From the NCBI GenBank assembly GCA_034430155.1, contig DAOUET010000057.1, positions 62,001-126,000 on the forward strand: DNA of 64,000 nucleotides. The letters are read 5' to 3'. Both the position numbers and the translations under genes were made by a program. This document shows positions 24,912 through 32,553 of the stretch, piece after piece (position 1 is the stretch's first letter; every line of letters begins with the position of its first letter). This DNA comes from DAOUET01 sp034430155 (GTDB taxonomy: Bacteria > Chloroflexota > Anaerolineae > Anaerolineales > UBA4823). The notes beneath the pieces were generated by a model, which saw nothing but the letters and a program-made list of their open reading frames with translations, ran no database searches and was not told where the DNA came from.

Positions 24912-25448
24912 ATGAAGGTTAACTCTGACTTCCAAATTCGCCCTATAAGTTCTAAGGATCAAACTTGGATATCCCCAATCCTGACAGAACAGTGGGGCTC
25001 AAATAAAATAGTGACCCGAGGGGTGGTCTTCGATGCCAGCATACTGCCAGGTTTTGTAGCAACCATAAAATCCGAGCCAGCAGGTCTGATAACTTACCAT
25101 ATAGACATCCAGGAATGTGAGATTGTCACCTTAAACAGCCTTCTGAATAGAATTGGCATCGGCTCTGCTCTAATTACGACTGTTCGCCAGCTTGCAAAAA
25201 GCATCGGATGTTGGCGATTATGGTTGATCACAACCAATGACAACATTAACGCTCTTCGTTTCTATAGGGCGTATGGATTTAGGATCGCAGCTGTACATAG
25301 AAATGCAATCGAAGTCTCACGCCGCCTGAAACCAGAAATCTCGAAGACAGGCTACAATGGTATTCCAATACTACACGAAATCGAGATGGAATTACTGTTT
25401 CAGAAGCCAGATGCACTCCATCCCCACCCGCCAGTTCCGAAGGCCTAG
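24912..25448 (+). CDS. GNAT-family N-acetyltransferase
   Basis: The protein belongs to the Gcn5-related acetyltransferases, which move acetyl groups from acetyl-CoA to an amine. The 178 residues contain the acceptor-side strands GLITYHIDIQECEIVTLNSL, the acetyl-CoA loop with its conserved pattern RIGIGSALITTVRQLAKSIG, and the C-terminal NINALRFYRAYGFRI. The target is unknown. The open frame extends upstream to 24522 over the start of the AOR gene, but the TATACT box and the fold both support ATG 24912. It lies between two minus-strand genes, on its own. Confidence 0.85.
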   Translation: MKVNSDFQIRPISSKDQTWISPILTEQWGSNKIVTRGVVFDASILPGFVATIKSEPAGLITYHIDIQECEIVTLNSLLNRIGIGSALITTVRQLAKSIGCWRLWLITTNDNINALRFYRAYGFRIAAVHRNAIEVSRRLKPEISKTGYNGIPILHEIEMELLFQKPDALHPHPPVPKA

Positions 25449-25539
25449 AAAATAAAAAAGATTGCCAATAACTTCGACTTATTTATGGCAGTCGCCGGGA
25501 TAAAGAAATATTATTAAATTCCATCATTTCTAGGGGTAT

Positions 25540-26169
25540 TTATGTTGCCCAGAGACCCCCTGTTTCTTCAAGCCAATCCGCGATCGTTTCACAAACCCGA
25601 CAAACATCGTTATCTGATATGTCAATTTCGAGAGTCGCCAATTTCGATTCACTGATTAATTTCCGCATCACTTCCTGCTCATCGATAAATACTTGTAGAT
25701 CGTCATATTGAGTCGGATTGCCGGAAACCTTAAGTCTCTCAGATCTGGCAACCTCGAAAGAATCGGGCTGGCGGGTGACAAAAACTAAACGAAAGCCCAA
25801 TGGGTTTAAGCGCTGTTCTAACCACCGGAACTTGTAATCGATGCTATGATGTTGGAGCTGGTACATGCGGGTGGAGATGTGAAAGCGATCGACGATCCAG
25901 GAATAATAACGTTGTAATTCGAACAAACGAACCCAGATGTGGTAAGTTTCCATAGCTAAGGCTTCCTCGTGAGGTTCGAAATTAATCAACCCCCGCCCCC
26001 ACGGGAAGTTCGTGAATGCGCACCACTCCGCTGAGATCAGCGGGGAATGGTATCGATATTTGCGTGGACCAACGAAACGTGGGTGTTCATTTAACGCAAA
26101 AGCTATTTCTGTTTTTTTCGTTAGACGGGTACCTTCTAAAATTATTTTTGGGCAAAGTTTTATAGACAT
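25540..26169 (-). CDS. Thymidylate-kinase-like P-loop protein with altered Walker A
   Basis: The 209-residue protein resembles nucleoside/nucleotide kinases. It begins IILEGTRLTKKTEIAFALNE, where the usual GxxxxGK[ST] is GTRLTKKT, so the glycine before the catalytic lysine is a lysine. Later elements fit the fold: a Asp-Arg motif IVDRFHISTRMYQ like the DR(Y/F)xxS of thymidylate kinase, a lid-like LEQRLNPLGFRLVFVTR and an Asp/Glu-rich C-terminus. It may bind but not hydrolyse nucleotide, or act on an unusual substrate. I do not recognise a named family. It follows trpS by 33 bases on the same strand, with AGGGTG before its ATG. Confidence 0.6.
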   Translation of the reverse strand: MSIKLCPKIILEGTRLTKKTEIAFALNEHPRFVGPRKYRYHSPLISAEWCAFTNFPWGRGLINFEPHEEALAMETYHIWVRLFELQRYYSWIVDRFHISTRMYQLQHHSIDYKFRWLEQRLNPLGFRLVFVTRQPDSFEVARSERLKVSGNPTQYDDLQVFIDEQEVMRKLISESKLATLEIDISDNDVCRVCETIADWLEETGGLWAT

Positions 26170-26202
26170 CCGGCACCCTACGTTTAAATCTGCTGATCCT
26201 GC

Positions 26203-27198
26203 TCAATCTACTCCAATCGCTTTGCGAATACGCACCATCATTGGAATGGCAATTTTGCGGGCTTTTTCAGCCCCATTAAGTAATAACCGGTTGAGTCGAT
26301 CTCGATCATTCATCAGCTGGTTGTATTTGTTTCTTGCACCTCCAAAATGATCCTCCAGCAGTTGATATAGCTCTCCCTTGATCTCGCTGTATGCCAGACC
26401 GCCTCGGATATAACGCTGGCGCATCTGCTCGACCGCTTCTGCTGGCGCGAAATGCCTGTATATCTTGAAAACGTTATCTCCTTCAGGGTCTTTTGGCTCT
26501 TCAGGTGGGCGTGAATCGGTCACTATACGCATGACCTGCTTCCGAAGTTCCTTTGACGTCGAAAAAATCGGGATGACGTTTTGATAACTTTTACTCATTT
26601 TGCGACCATCCAATCCCGGAATAATCATCACTTCTTCTCTGATCACGCCTTCTGGGATGTTTAAAATATCGCCATAAGTGCTGTTGAAGGCCGTGGCAAT
26701 ATCTCGGGCGATTTCGATATGTTGTTTCTGGTCAAGCCCCACAGGCACATATTGGCTGCCATACAATAAGATGTCCGCAGCCATCAACACCGGATAACTG
26801 AAGAGTCCAGCGTTAATGCCTTCATCGGGACTCCGACCAGCAGATATATTCGCGTCAACCTCGCTTTTATAAGCATGGGCCCGGTTTAGCAAACCCTTTG
26901 GCGTAAAACAGGCCAGAACCCAGGTTAATTCCAGTACCTCGGGAATGTCAGACTGGCGGAAAAAGATCACTTCATCAGGATTAAGACCTAAAGCTAACCA
27001 GGTCGCGGCCACTTCATAAGTCAGGTGCTTAAGCGTTGATCCGTCTTTGATAGTTGTTAAAGCATGGTAATCTGCGATGAAATAAAGAGCCTGATGCTTT
27101 TGAGCTAATTCTAATGCAGGGCGAATCATGCCTAGATAATTTCCGATATGAGGAGTCCCAGATGGTTTGATGCCGGTTAATGCAATCTTTCTGGTCAT
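26203..27198 (-). CDS. trpS: Tryptophanyl-tRNA synthetase
   Basis: TrpRS charges tRNA(Trp). It is a class I synthetase of 331 residues, with the HIGH-like motif GTPHIGNYLGM near residue 15 and the KMSKS loop in GLDGRKMSKSYQNVI. Other conserved parts are the substrate segments LTWVLACFTPKGLLNRAHAYK and NAGLFSYPVLMAADILLYGSQYVPVGLDQKQHIEIARDIA. The ending VRIRKAIGVD is typical. AAGG lies before the ATG. It is followed downstream by the kinase-like gene and preceded by the DUF309 gene. Confidence 0.95.
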   Translation of the reverse strand: MTRKIALTGIKPSGTPHIGNYLGMIRPALELAQKHQALYFIADYHALTTIKDGSTLKHLTYEVAATWLALGLNPDEVIFFRQSDIPEVLELTWVLACFTPKGLLNRAHAYKSEVDANISAGRSPDEGINAGLFSYPVLMAADILLYGSQYVPVGLDQKQHIEIARDIATAFNSTYGDILNIPEGVIREEVMIIPGLDGRKMSKSYQNVIPIFSTSKELRKQVMRIVTDSRPPEEPKDPEGDNVFKIYRHFAPAEAVEQMRQRYIRGGLAYSEIKGELYQLLEDHFGGARNKYNQLMNDRDRLNRLLLNGAEKARKIAIPMMVRIRKAIGVD

Positions 27199-27228
27199 AT
27201 CCTTACCTTCCTTCGAGTTCCGCTAGAA

Positions 27229-28107
27229 TTATTCATTAATTTCCTCATTGCCTCCTGACAATTTGTAATATACAGGTCGCAGTAAGCTAAGATCGAACTC
27301 TTTGATCCTTTCGGGTCCGAGATTTAATAATTGCTGATGGGCAATCCTGGCATCCATCCGTAATTTTTGAATGTCGACACCCCGGCAAGTATCCGGCAAC
27401 GGGTCAATCCACTGCCGCAGCCGCAGGAACAACTTCGCGGCACCCTTGTAATTACCTCTCAGGATTTGGTAATAGGCTACCGCTACTTGCAGGACAGCCT
27501 GGTAGAGTTCTCTGCCAACACTCTGATCAGCCATCCAGGCCTTTTCGAGATGCTCGTGAGCTTCAAAGTATTCGGAGCGGTTGAACTCCTCCAGCCCACA
27601 AATGGCAATTTCGGAGAGTGGTTCCTGGCAGCTCTTCCGTAGCGCCTCTTGATCGATCACCCGAGCGTATTTCTTGATTACTTCTGGCAATTGCGAGACA
27701 AAGGTTGACCGAGCCAGGACCTTCTTCGCGCCCGCCAACTTGGCAGCTTTCATCGCCTCAACATCCATATGAGATCCAAAACATATGACCGGAATGCGAC
27801 GAGTAGCAGGTACAGAGGTGACCAAATTGATCCACTCCCGCCAGGGGATATCCTGATTGTTTAAATCAAATATCAGCAAGGCCGGTTTCCATGTGGTCAG
27901 ATCGTCAAGCAAAACTGCCGTGCGACCAACCAGAGGTTCACCCAGCTGCTGTTCTGGTGCTTTAGGGCTTTTTGGTGCGATTTGATCGGCGTTTTCGATC
28001 CAGCGCACGTTGAATTTTAAGTCGTTTGCTGCTTTCTCAATCTTGACTGCGAAAAAGAGATCGGCGACAAAACTAAGGATGAGTGGATTATACTGAGCAT
28101 TGCTCAC
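27229..28107 (-). CDS. DUF309 protein with N-terminal receiver-like domain
   Basis: Residues 1-150 look like a CheY-type receiver fold (segment KPALLIFDLNNQDIPWREW, then IPVICFGSHMD and AGAKKVLARSTF). The aspartate in LLIFDLNN lies where the phospho-acceptor would be, but the other acidic residues and the KP motif are poorly kept. Residues 165-255 carry the DUF309 signature FNRSEYFEAHEHLEKAWMAD and the helices ELYQAVLQVAVAYYQILRGNYKGAAKL. DUF309 is a helical domain of unknown function. The start is a GTG at 28107, six bases after an extended -10 box, so the mRNA is probably leaderless. Confidence 0.72.
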   Translation of the reverse strand: MSNAQYNPLILSFVADLFFAVKIEKAANDLKFNVRWIENADQIAPKSPKAPEQQLGEPLVGRTAVLLDDLTTWKPALLIFDLNNQDIPWREWINLVTSVPATRRIPVICFGSHMDVEAMKAAKLAGAKKVLARSTFVSQLPEVIKKYARVIDQEALRKSCQEPLSEIAICGLEEFNRSEYFEAHEHLEKAWMADQSVGRELYQAVLQVAVAYYQILRGNYKGAAKLFLRLRQWIDPLPDTCRGVDIQKLRMDARIAHQQLLNLGPERIKEFDLSLLRPVYYKLSGGNEEINE

Positions 28108-28113
28108 ATGATC

Positions 28114-28122
28114 ATTATATCA
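28114..28122 (-). promoter_or_regulatory. Extended -10 promoter of the DUF309 gene (leaderless)
   Basis: Read on the minus strand, TGA TATAAT at 28122-28114 is followed by GATCAT (6 nt) and the GTG start at 28107. The spacing is identical to that at moaC. There is no Shine-Dalgarno sequence. Confidence 0.65.
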
Positions 28123-28172
28123 AAACCGCAATGCGAGGTTTCAGTTCAACAACCTGGTATATGCCCCTGGCT

Positions 28173-28772
28173 TCACCCATCCGAGGCAGCCAATCGTTCG
28201 ATTTGGCCTACCACCCGATCAAGTTCCCTGGTCATAAAGTCAGAACCACCCTCCTGAAAGATCAAAACCAGAGTCCGGTAATACCATAATGTCCCCGATT
28301 TTCCCCCATGAAATCTTTCCCAGGTTTTCTCCCCTTCAGTTTGTAAAGTAGATAAGATCGCGCGGGCATTATGTAATTTATCTGCAAGCGAGACCCGGCG
28401 CACCTCCTGGGAAGCTGATCGCAGGTGAGTTATATAGTCATTTTTTCGATCACGCCAGGGTGGCTTTGGATGAATATAAGTATCGGTCAATCCATCAACG
28501 ATATCCGCTACCCGGTCGCCAAATCTTCTCCGAATCTCCTGGAGAGTCTTAAGCCCACCTTGATCCTCCACAGCATCATGTAATAAAGCAGCCACAGCTT
28601 CGTCTTCATCTCCCCCATTTTCCAGAACAAGCGCGGTTACCCCAAGCAGGTGTGCGATATATGGGATGTTTGTTCCTTTCCGATTTTGCTCTGCATGTAA
28701 TCTTGAGGCGTAAATTAAAGCTTCTTCGAATCGGGAAGACAGCCTGGTTTGAGAACCCTCTTTTCTGACCAT
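28173..28772 (-). CDS. HD-domain phosphohydrolase, SpoT/MESH1-like
   Basis: This is a small stand-alone HD hydrolase of the type that removes pyrophosphate from (p)ppGpp. It has the metal-binding elements FEEALIYASRLHAEQ (His), IPYIAHLLGVTALVLENGG, the HD pair in AALLHDAVEDQGG, and the fifth-ligand segment RRVSLADKLHNARAI. No synthetase domain is present. I use ATG 28772 because GGAAAGGA precedes it at a good distance. The frame is open to 28805, which would add 11 residues. ppGpp hydrolysis is inferred from family membership; other nucleotide substrates are possible. Confidence 0.85.
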   Translation of the reverse strand: MVRKEGSQTRLSSRFEEALIYASRLHAEQNRKGTNIPYIAHLLGVTALVLENGGDEDEAVAALLHDAVEDQGGLKTLQEIRRRFGDRVADIVDGLTDTYIHPKPPWRDRKNDYITHLRSASQEVRRVSLADKLHNARAILSTLQTEGEKTWERFHGGKSGTLWYYRTLVLIFQEGGSDFMTRELDRVVGQIERLAASDG

Positions 28773-28846
28773 ACTGCTATCCTTTCCAATGTTCAATTCC
28801 ATCACCCTATATGACTATGGTAGGTACGTTTTAATTGCCTTTTTTC

Positions 28847-28876
28847 TTGACTGGTTTAGAATTTGCTTGTTATCAT
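28847..28876 (+). promoter_or_regulatory. Orphan plus-strand promoter
   Basis: TTGACT at 28847-28852, an 18-base spacer, and TATCAT at 28871-28876 with TGT just before it form a good extended -10 promoter. No annotated plus-strand gene follows: the downstream gene at 28949-30163 is on the opposite strand, and only a short ORF at 28884-28940 lies in between. Confidence 0.5.
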
Positions 28877-28883
28877 GATGACT

Positions 28884-28940
28884 GTGAAATTTGATTTTAT
28901 GGTGCCCTGGTTGCTTTATGATTTATCGCATGTGGGTTAG
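28884..28940 (+). CDS. Possible leaderless microprotein, 18 residues
   Basis: A GTG at 28884 lies 7 bases after the TATCAT box and opens an 18-codon frame encoding MKFDFMVPWLLYDLSHVG, ending in TAG at 28938-28940. In-frame ATG codons at 28875 and 28878 overlap the -10 box and are less likely starts. The peptide is hydrophobic in the middle. The spacing matches the leaderless genes of this window, but so short a frame can occur by chance, and nothing else supports it. Confidence 0.25.
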   Translation: MKFDFMVPWLLYDLSHVG

Positions 28941-28948
28941 AGAGGATC

Positions 28949-30163
28949 CTACCCTGCTATCCTCAAGCTGGCTAAATCACGTGGATAGTAGGTTAATATC
29001 TCAATCCCAGCCTGAGTGACCGCTACGGTATCCGAATGCCGAAAGCCTCCTCTCTCTGGGATATATAGACCAGGTTCTACCGTGAAAACCATTCCGGGTT
29101 TTATTTCTGTCTGGTCACCAATATCCAGGAAAGGTCCTTCATGATAACGTAATCCAATGGCGTGACCAGTATGATGCTTCCAGTATTTTTTTAAATCATT
29201 CTCTTCATAGTATTTTCGAACAGATCGATCCACCTCGGCGCATTTAACGCCTGGTTTTATGGTGGCAAAAGCCGTTTCCTGCAAGGTCAGCATATGATCG
29301 AACATACGTTTCTGCTCGTCTGTTGGTCGGCCGATAATCATGGTACGTTCCAGCTCTGAGTTGTAGCCCCATACCGGTGCGCTCGCACCACTGACCAATA
29401 CATCGCCAGATTGAAATATGATGTTATTAGCCAAAGCGTGAGGAATTGCGGCGTTGCGGCCTATCTGGCCTCTGTAACCAGCGCCCGCTCCTTCTGAAAA
29501 TGGGCTCAATGCCCGATATATCGGGCCGATGGTGTTTAACATGGTCAGATTTGCTTCCATGCTAGACCGCTGGCTTACTTCTGTCTCTGAGGCACCTATT
29601 CTGGTATACCGTTGCAACAGCAGATGGGCAAGATGTCCCCATTTGACACTCTCACGGATTAAGTCCAATTCTCCGTCACTTTTGATCATCATCTGGTCTT
29701 CAATGAATCCTGAGATTTTCTTCGTTTGGCAATCCATTATTGCGCTTATACTAGGACCTCGATATCCAAGTATCCAGGGATACCCATCGGTATCTACCCC
29801 TATCACCGCCCGCATGGCAAGGGATTCCAACGAATCTTTCAATACTTCCATTGGATGAACTTCATAAGGGTACTCGATATAATAATCCACACGATCAACC
29901 AGGGCATTACTGGAAGCGTGCTCCATTTCCAGGCGGGGTACAAAAAGCACTTTGAGCCCTCTGCTGCTCAATATAAACACAATCGGGCGTTCGGTTGGGA
30001 TAAAGGCAAACCCGGTGTAATATAAAACGTAATAATTGTCAAATAAAACCGCACCTGAAAGGTTCTCTTGGTGTAAAAAATCCGATAGCTTATCAATCCG
30101 GCTTTGATATTCGGTCTCGCTGATTTTCAGAGATGCTCTTTTCCAATCGTCTGGCTGGTCCAT
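28949..30163 (-). CDS. M24-family (creatinase/Xaa-Pro peptidase fold) protein lacking metal ligands
   Basis: The 404 residues have the pita-bread fold: an N-terminal creatinase-like domain (1-165) and a C-terminal M24 domain. The conserved HHTGHAIGLRYHEGP and TVEPGLYIPERGG segments are present. However, of the five metal ligands of aminopeptidase P/prolidase, the first Asp is missing (VLVSGASAPVWGY), the second is Glu (NSELERT) and the last Glu is Ser (GFRHSDTVAVT). Creatinase and ectoine hydrolase are metal-free relatives, so a metal-independent amidinohydrolase or similar C-N hydrolase is more likely than a peptidase. GGGAGAAA precedes the ATG. Confidence 0.8.
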   Translation of the reverse strand: MDQPDDWKRASLKISETEYQSRIDKLSDFLHQENLSGAVLFDNYYVLYYTGFAFIPTERPIVFILSSRGLKVLFVPRLEMEHASSNALVDRVDYYIEYPYEVHPMEVLKDSLESLAMRAVIGVDTDGYPWILGYRGPSISAIMDCQTKKISGFIEDQMMIKSDGELDLIRESVKWGHLAHLLLQRYTRIGASETEVSQRSSMEANLTMLNTIGPIYRALSPFSEGAGAGYRGQIGRNAAIPHALANNIIFQSGDVLVSGASAPVWGYNSELERTMIIGRPTDEQKRMFDHMLTLQETAFATIKPGVKCAEVDRSVRKYYEENDLKKYWKHHTGHAIGLRYHEGPFLDIGDQTEIKPGMVFTVEPGLYIPERGGFRHSDTVAVTQAGIEILTYYPRDLASLRIAG

Positions 30164-30274
30164 TTTTTCTCCCTTCAGGCTACCTGCTTTACACTAACAT
30201 AAATTTCCAATAAACTAGAAAACTTGAAGTATCGAGATTTAGGTAATCTTCCCGGATTCATTAAAAATGCTGAT

Positions 30275-31048
30275 TTACTTATAAAGCGGGGTAATGAACA
30301 TCGCCACACCCAAAACGCCAAAAACGACTGCCACCAGCTTACCCAGGTTTTCTTCGCTCAAACGATTAGCCACAAACGCTGATCCGAAGCTCCCAAGACA
30401 GGTCCCCAAGGTAGCCCATATAACCGGTTTAATTGGAAGGTTACCGATCAAGGCATGGCCCAGTGTCCCGGAAGCTGTTGTCAACGTCATAATCATCGTT
30501 GAAGTGCCCACAGCCAAATGGAGCGGATATCCCAGGATAACTAAAGCGATCATAAACATCAACCCACCCCCTACCCCGAACATACCACTGAAGGCTCCAA
30601 TGGACAATCCAATTGCGATGCTCGAAAATAGCACATGCTGGCTTACCCAAAGAGAAAACGACGACTTTCGGTAGGCTCGAATATCTTGCCTGGCACCTCT
30701 TCTCTAAAATGCAAACGCGTTAGTGAAGAGTAAGATGCCGTAACCTCCACTTAATCCAACTTCGGGCACGTATCTGGTTAAACGGTTGCCAATTAGTGCG
30801 CCGACCACAGCTGCAGTTGCGATCCCCACGCCACCCTTTAAATTCGCGCGGCCATGCCGATAATATGTAATCATCACGATAATCGAAGCGACCATATCTA
30901 CCGCCAAGCTGATCCCTACTGCCTGATGAGCGGTATAACCGAGCAGAATCACCCCAGGTATGACGACCAATACGCCACTCGAGCCCATTAACCCCGTCAA
31001 GACCCCTGCAAAACACCCAATAATCAGGAGAAATTCAATAAGGAGCAA
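30275..31048 (-). pseudogene. TauE/SafE-type sulfite/anion exporter interrupted by one TAG codon
   Basis: TauE/SafE (TSUP) proteins are membrane transporters for sulfite and other organosulfur anions, with about 250 residues in two homologous halves. Here the first half starts at a TTG at 31048 with the motif GLTGLMGSSGVLVVIPGVILLGY. It stops at TAG 30704-30706 after 114 residues. The same reading frame continues without interruption (RRGARQDIRAYRKSSFSLWV...) into the second half, GAFSGMFGVGGGLMFMIALVILGY, to the stop at 30275. The whole frame would be 257 residues, the normal family size. A recent nonsense mutation, a genuinely split transporter (the second part could start at GTG 30634), or readthrough would each explain this. 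Confidence 0.75.
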
Positions 31049-31260
31049 TTTTTATTCCCCCCGTCTCATATTAACCATTCGTCATCCATATATACATTCT
31101 ACTCATCTCTTACTTCCTCAAATCATGCCAGGATTTCAAAATCGCTTTAGATCCAATCCATATTAGGTACACAGGCCCTGGTACATTTTCTACATACTTA
31201 AACTCCTGTATCAGATAATATGTAAATTTTATCCCGAAATCGAGGGTGTTATTCCCCCGA

Positions 31261-32292
31261 TCACCCTTTAAACCCCCACATATCTAATGCCCGGTTGAAC
31301 ATGATTTCCCAGCTCTTTCCTTCGGATTCGGGTGCGGGACCTAAGGGATCTTCCCATGGATTTCCTAGCAGGGCAGCCACGACGGCCGTACTGCAAGCCT
31401 TGGCCGCTTGTAGATCGTAACCACCTTCCAGGAATAATGCAATCCTACCACCGCAATGAAGATCAGCCCACCTGGTTAACAGGCCGATCAACTCGTTATA
31501 CCCTCCTGCTGAGAGCATTAAACTTCCTAATGGATCTCTCCAGTGAGTGTCAAAACCATAGCTGACCAGGATCATCTCGGGGTTGAACCTATCCATCAAA
31601 GGAAGGATCAATGCACCCATCACGGCCAGGAAAGCCTTATCCCCTGAAAAAGGTGGCAGTGGAAAATTGGCATTTGTCCCTTCACCTTGACCAACACCGG
31701 TTTCATTGAGGCGTCCTGTTCCAGGATACAGAGGGGATTGGTGGGTAGAAATATAAAATACATCCCCTCGCTGGTAGAAGATCTCCTGGGTGCCATTACC
31801 ATGGTGGAGATCCAGATCTACAATGGCCAACCTTTCGGCTCCCTCCTGTTGGATTAGGTATTCAGCCGCCAATGATATATTGTTCAGCAGGCAAAATCCC
31901 ATGGCTCTGTTAGGGGTTGCATGGTGCCCAGGCGGTCGGGTCAAAGCGAAACCGCGCCCAGCCTCTCGTTTCCATACAGCTGTCGCACAAGCAGCCGCCC
32001 CACCAGCCGCGTTGAGGGCCAATTGCCAGGATGCGGTGGTCGTATAGGTATCGAGATCAAAATGCTGGCCGCTACGACACACTCGTTCCAAATTCTCCAG
32101 ATACGCTGCCCGGTGAATTGATTCCATTACCCCTTCTGGGATCACAATTGGATCCAATTGAGGATATGATTGCCACCATCCTTGCTTTTGAAAAGCCGTG
32201 CATATCGCTTCAACTCGTTCTGGTCTTTCAGGGTGCCCCAATTCAGCATGATTTTGATGTCCCTTCGGGTAAAAAAACACCAGATCGTACAT
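31261..32292 (-). CDS. Histone-deacetylase-family (AcuC/APAH-like) deacetylase
   Basis: These zinc enzymes remove acetyl groups from lysine, polyamines or acetoin-related substrates. The 343-residue arginase-fold protein has the N-terminal GHPERPERVEAI, the active-site histidines in RPPGHHATPNRAMGFCLLNN, the zinc ligands Asp and His in VDLDLHHGNGTQEIFY and Asp in GFDTHWRDPLG, and the catalytic tyrosine in LEGGYDL. GGAGTGAG stands before the ATG. The gene stands alone, divergent from the methyltransferase gene. It may act on acetyl-polyamines, but the substrate cannot be told. Confidence 0.9.
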   Translation of the reverse strand: MYDLVFFYPKGHQNHAELGHPERPERVEAICTAFQKQGWWQSYPQLDPIVIPEGVMESIHRAAYLENLERVCRSGQHFDLDTYTTTASWQLALNAAGGAAACATAVWKREAGRGFALTRPPGHHATPNRAMGFCLLNNISLAAEYLIQQEGAERLAIVDLDLHHGNGTQEIFYQRGDVFYISTHQSPLYPGTGRLNETGVGQGEGTNANFPLPPFSGDKAFLAVMGALILPLMDRFNPEMILVSYGFDTHWRDPLGSLMLSAGGYNELIGLLTRWADLHCGGRIALFLEGGYDLQAAKACSTAVVAALLGNPWEDPLGPAPESEGKSWEIMFNRALDMWGFKG

Positions 32293-32553
32293 AATGTCTC
32301 ACTCCAATTGTTTTTCCGTTGAGAGATCCTTCCGAGTCAATTGTAAAGCCCCACCCCAATCAGGTCAAATGATATAAGAAGAAAATGAATAGATTATCGA
32401 AATATCTCGACAAAAAATGCATGCATAGATAAATACCTGATTTCCTTGGGTTAATTATACGGAGTTGGTTTATTATTAGAGAGTAAAATACGAAAAGATA
32501 AACTGGGGGGGATAGGGAAATCATTTATTATTCAAGGTTTAAGGAGGCACTTT

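Noticed and set aside
25449..25539. GATTGCCA...TATGGCAGTC as a terminator after the GNAT gene
   Set aside because: The two arms pair over only a few bases, and the loop is long with no T-run after it.
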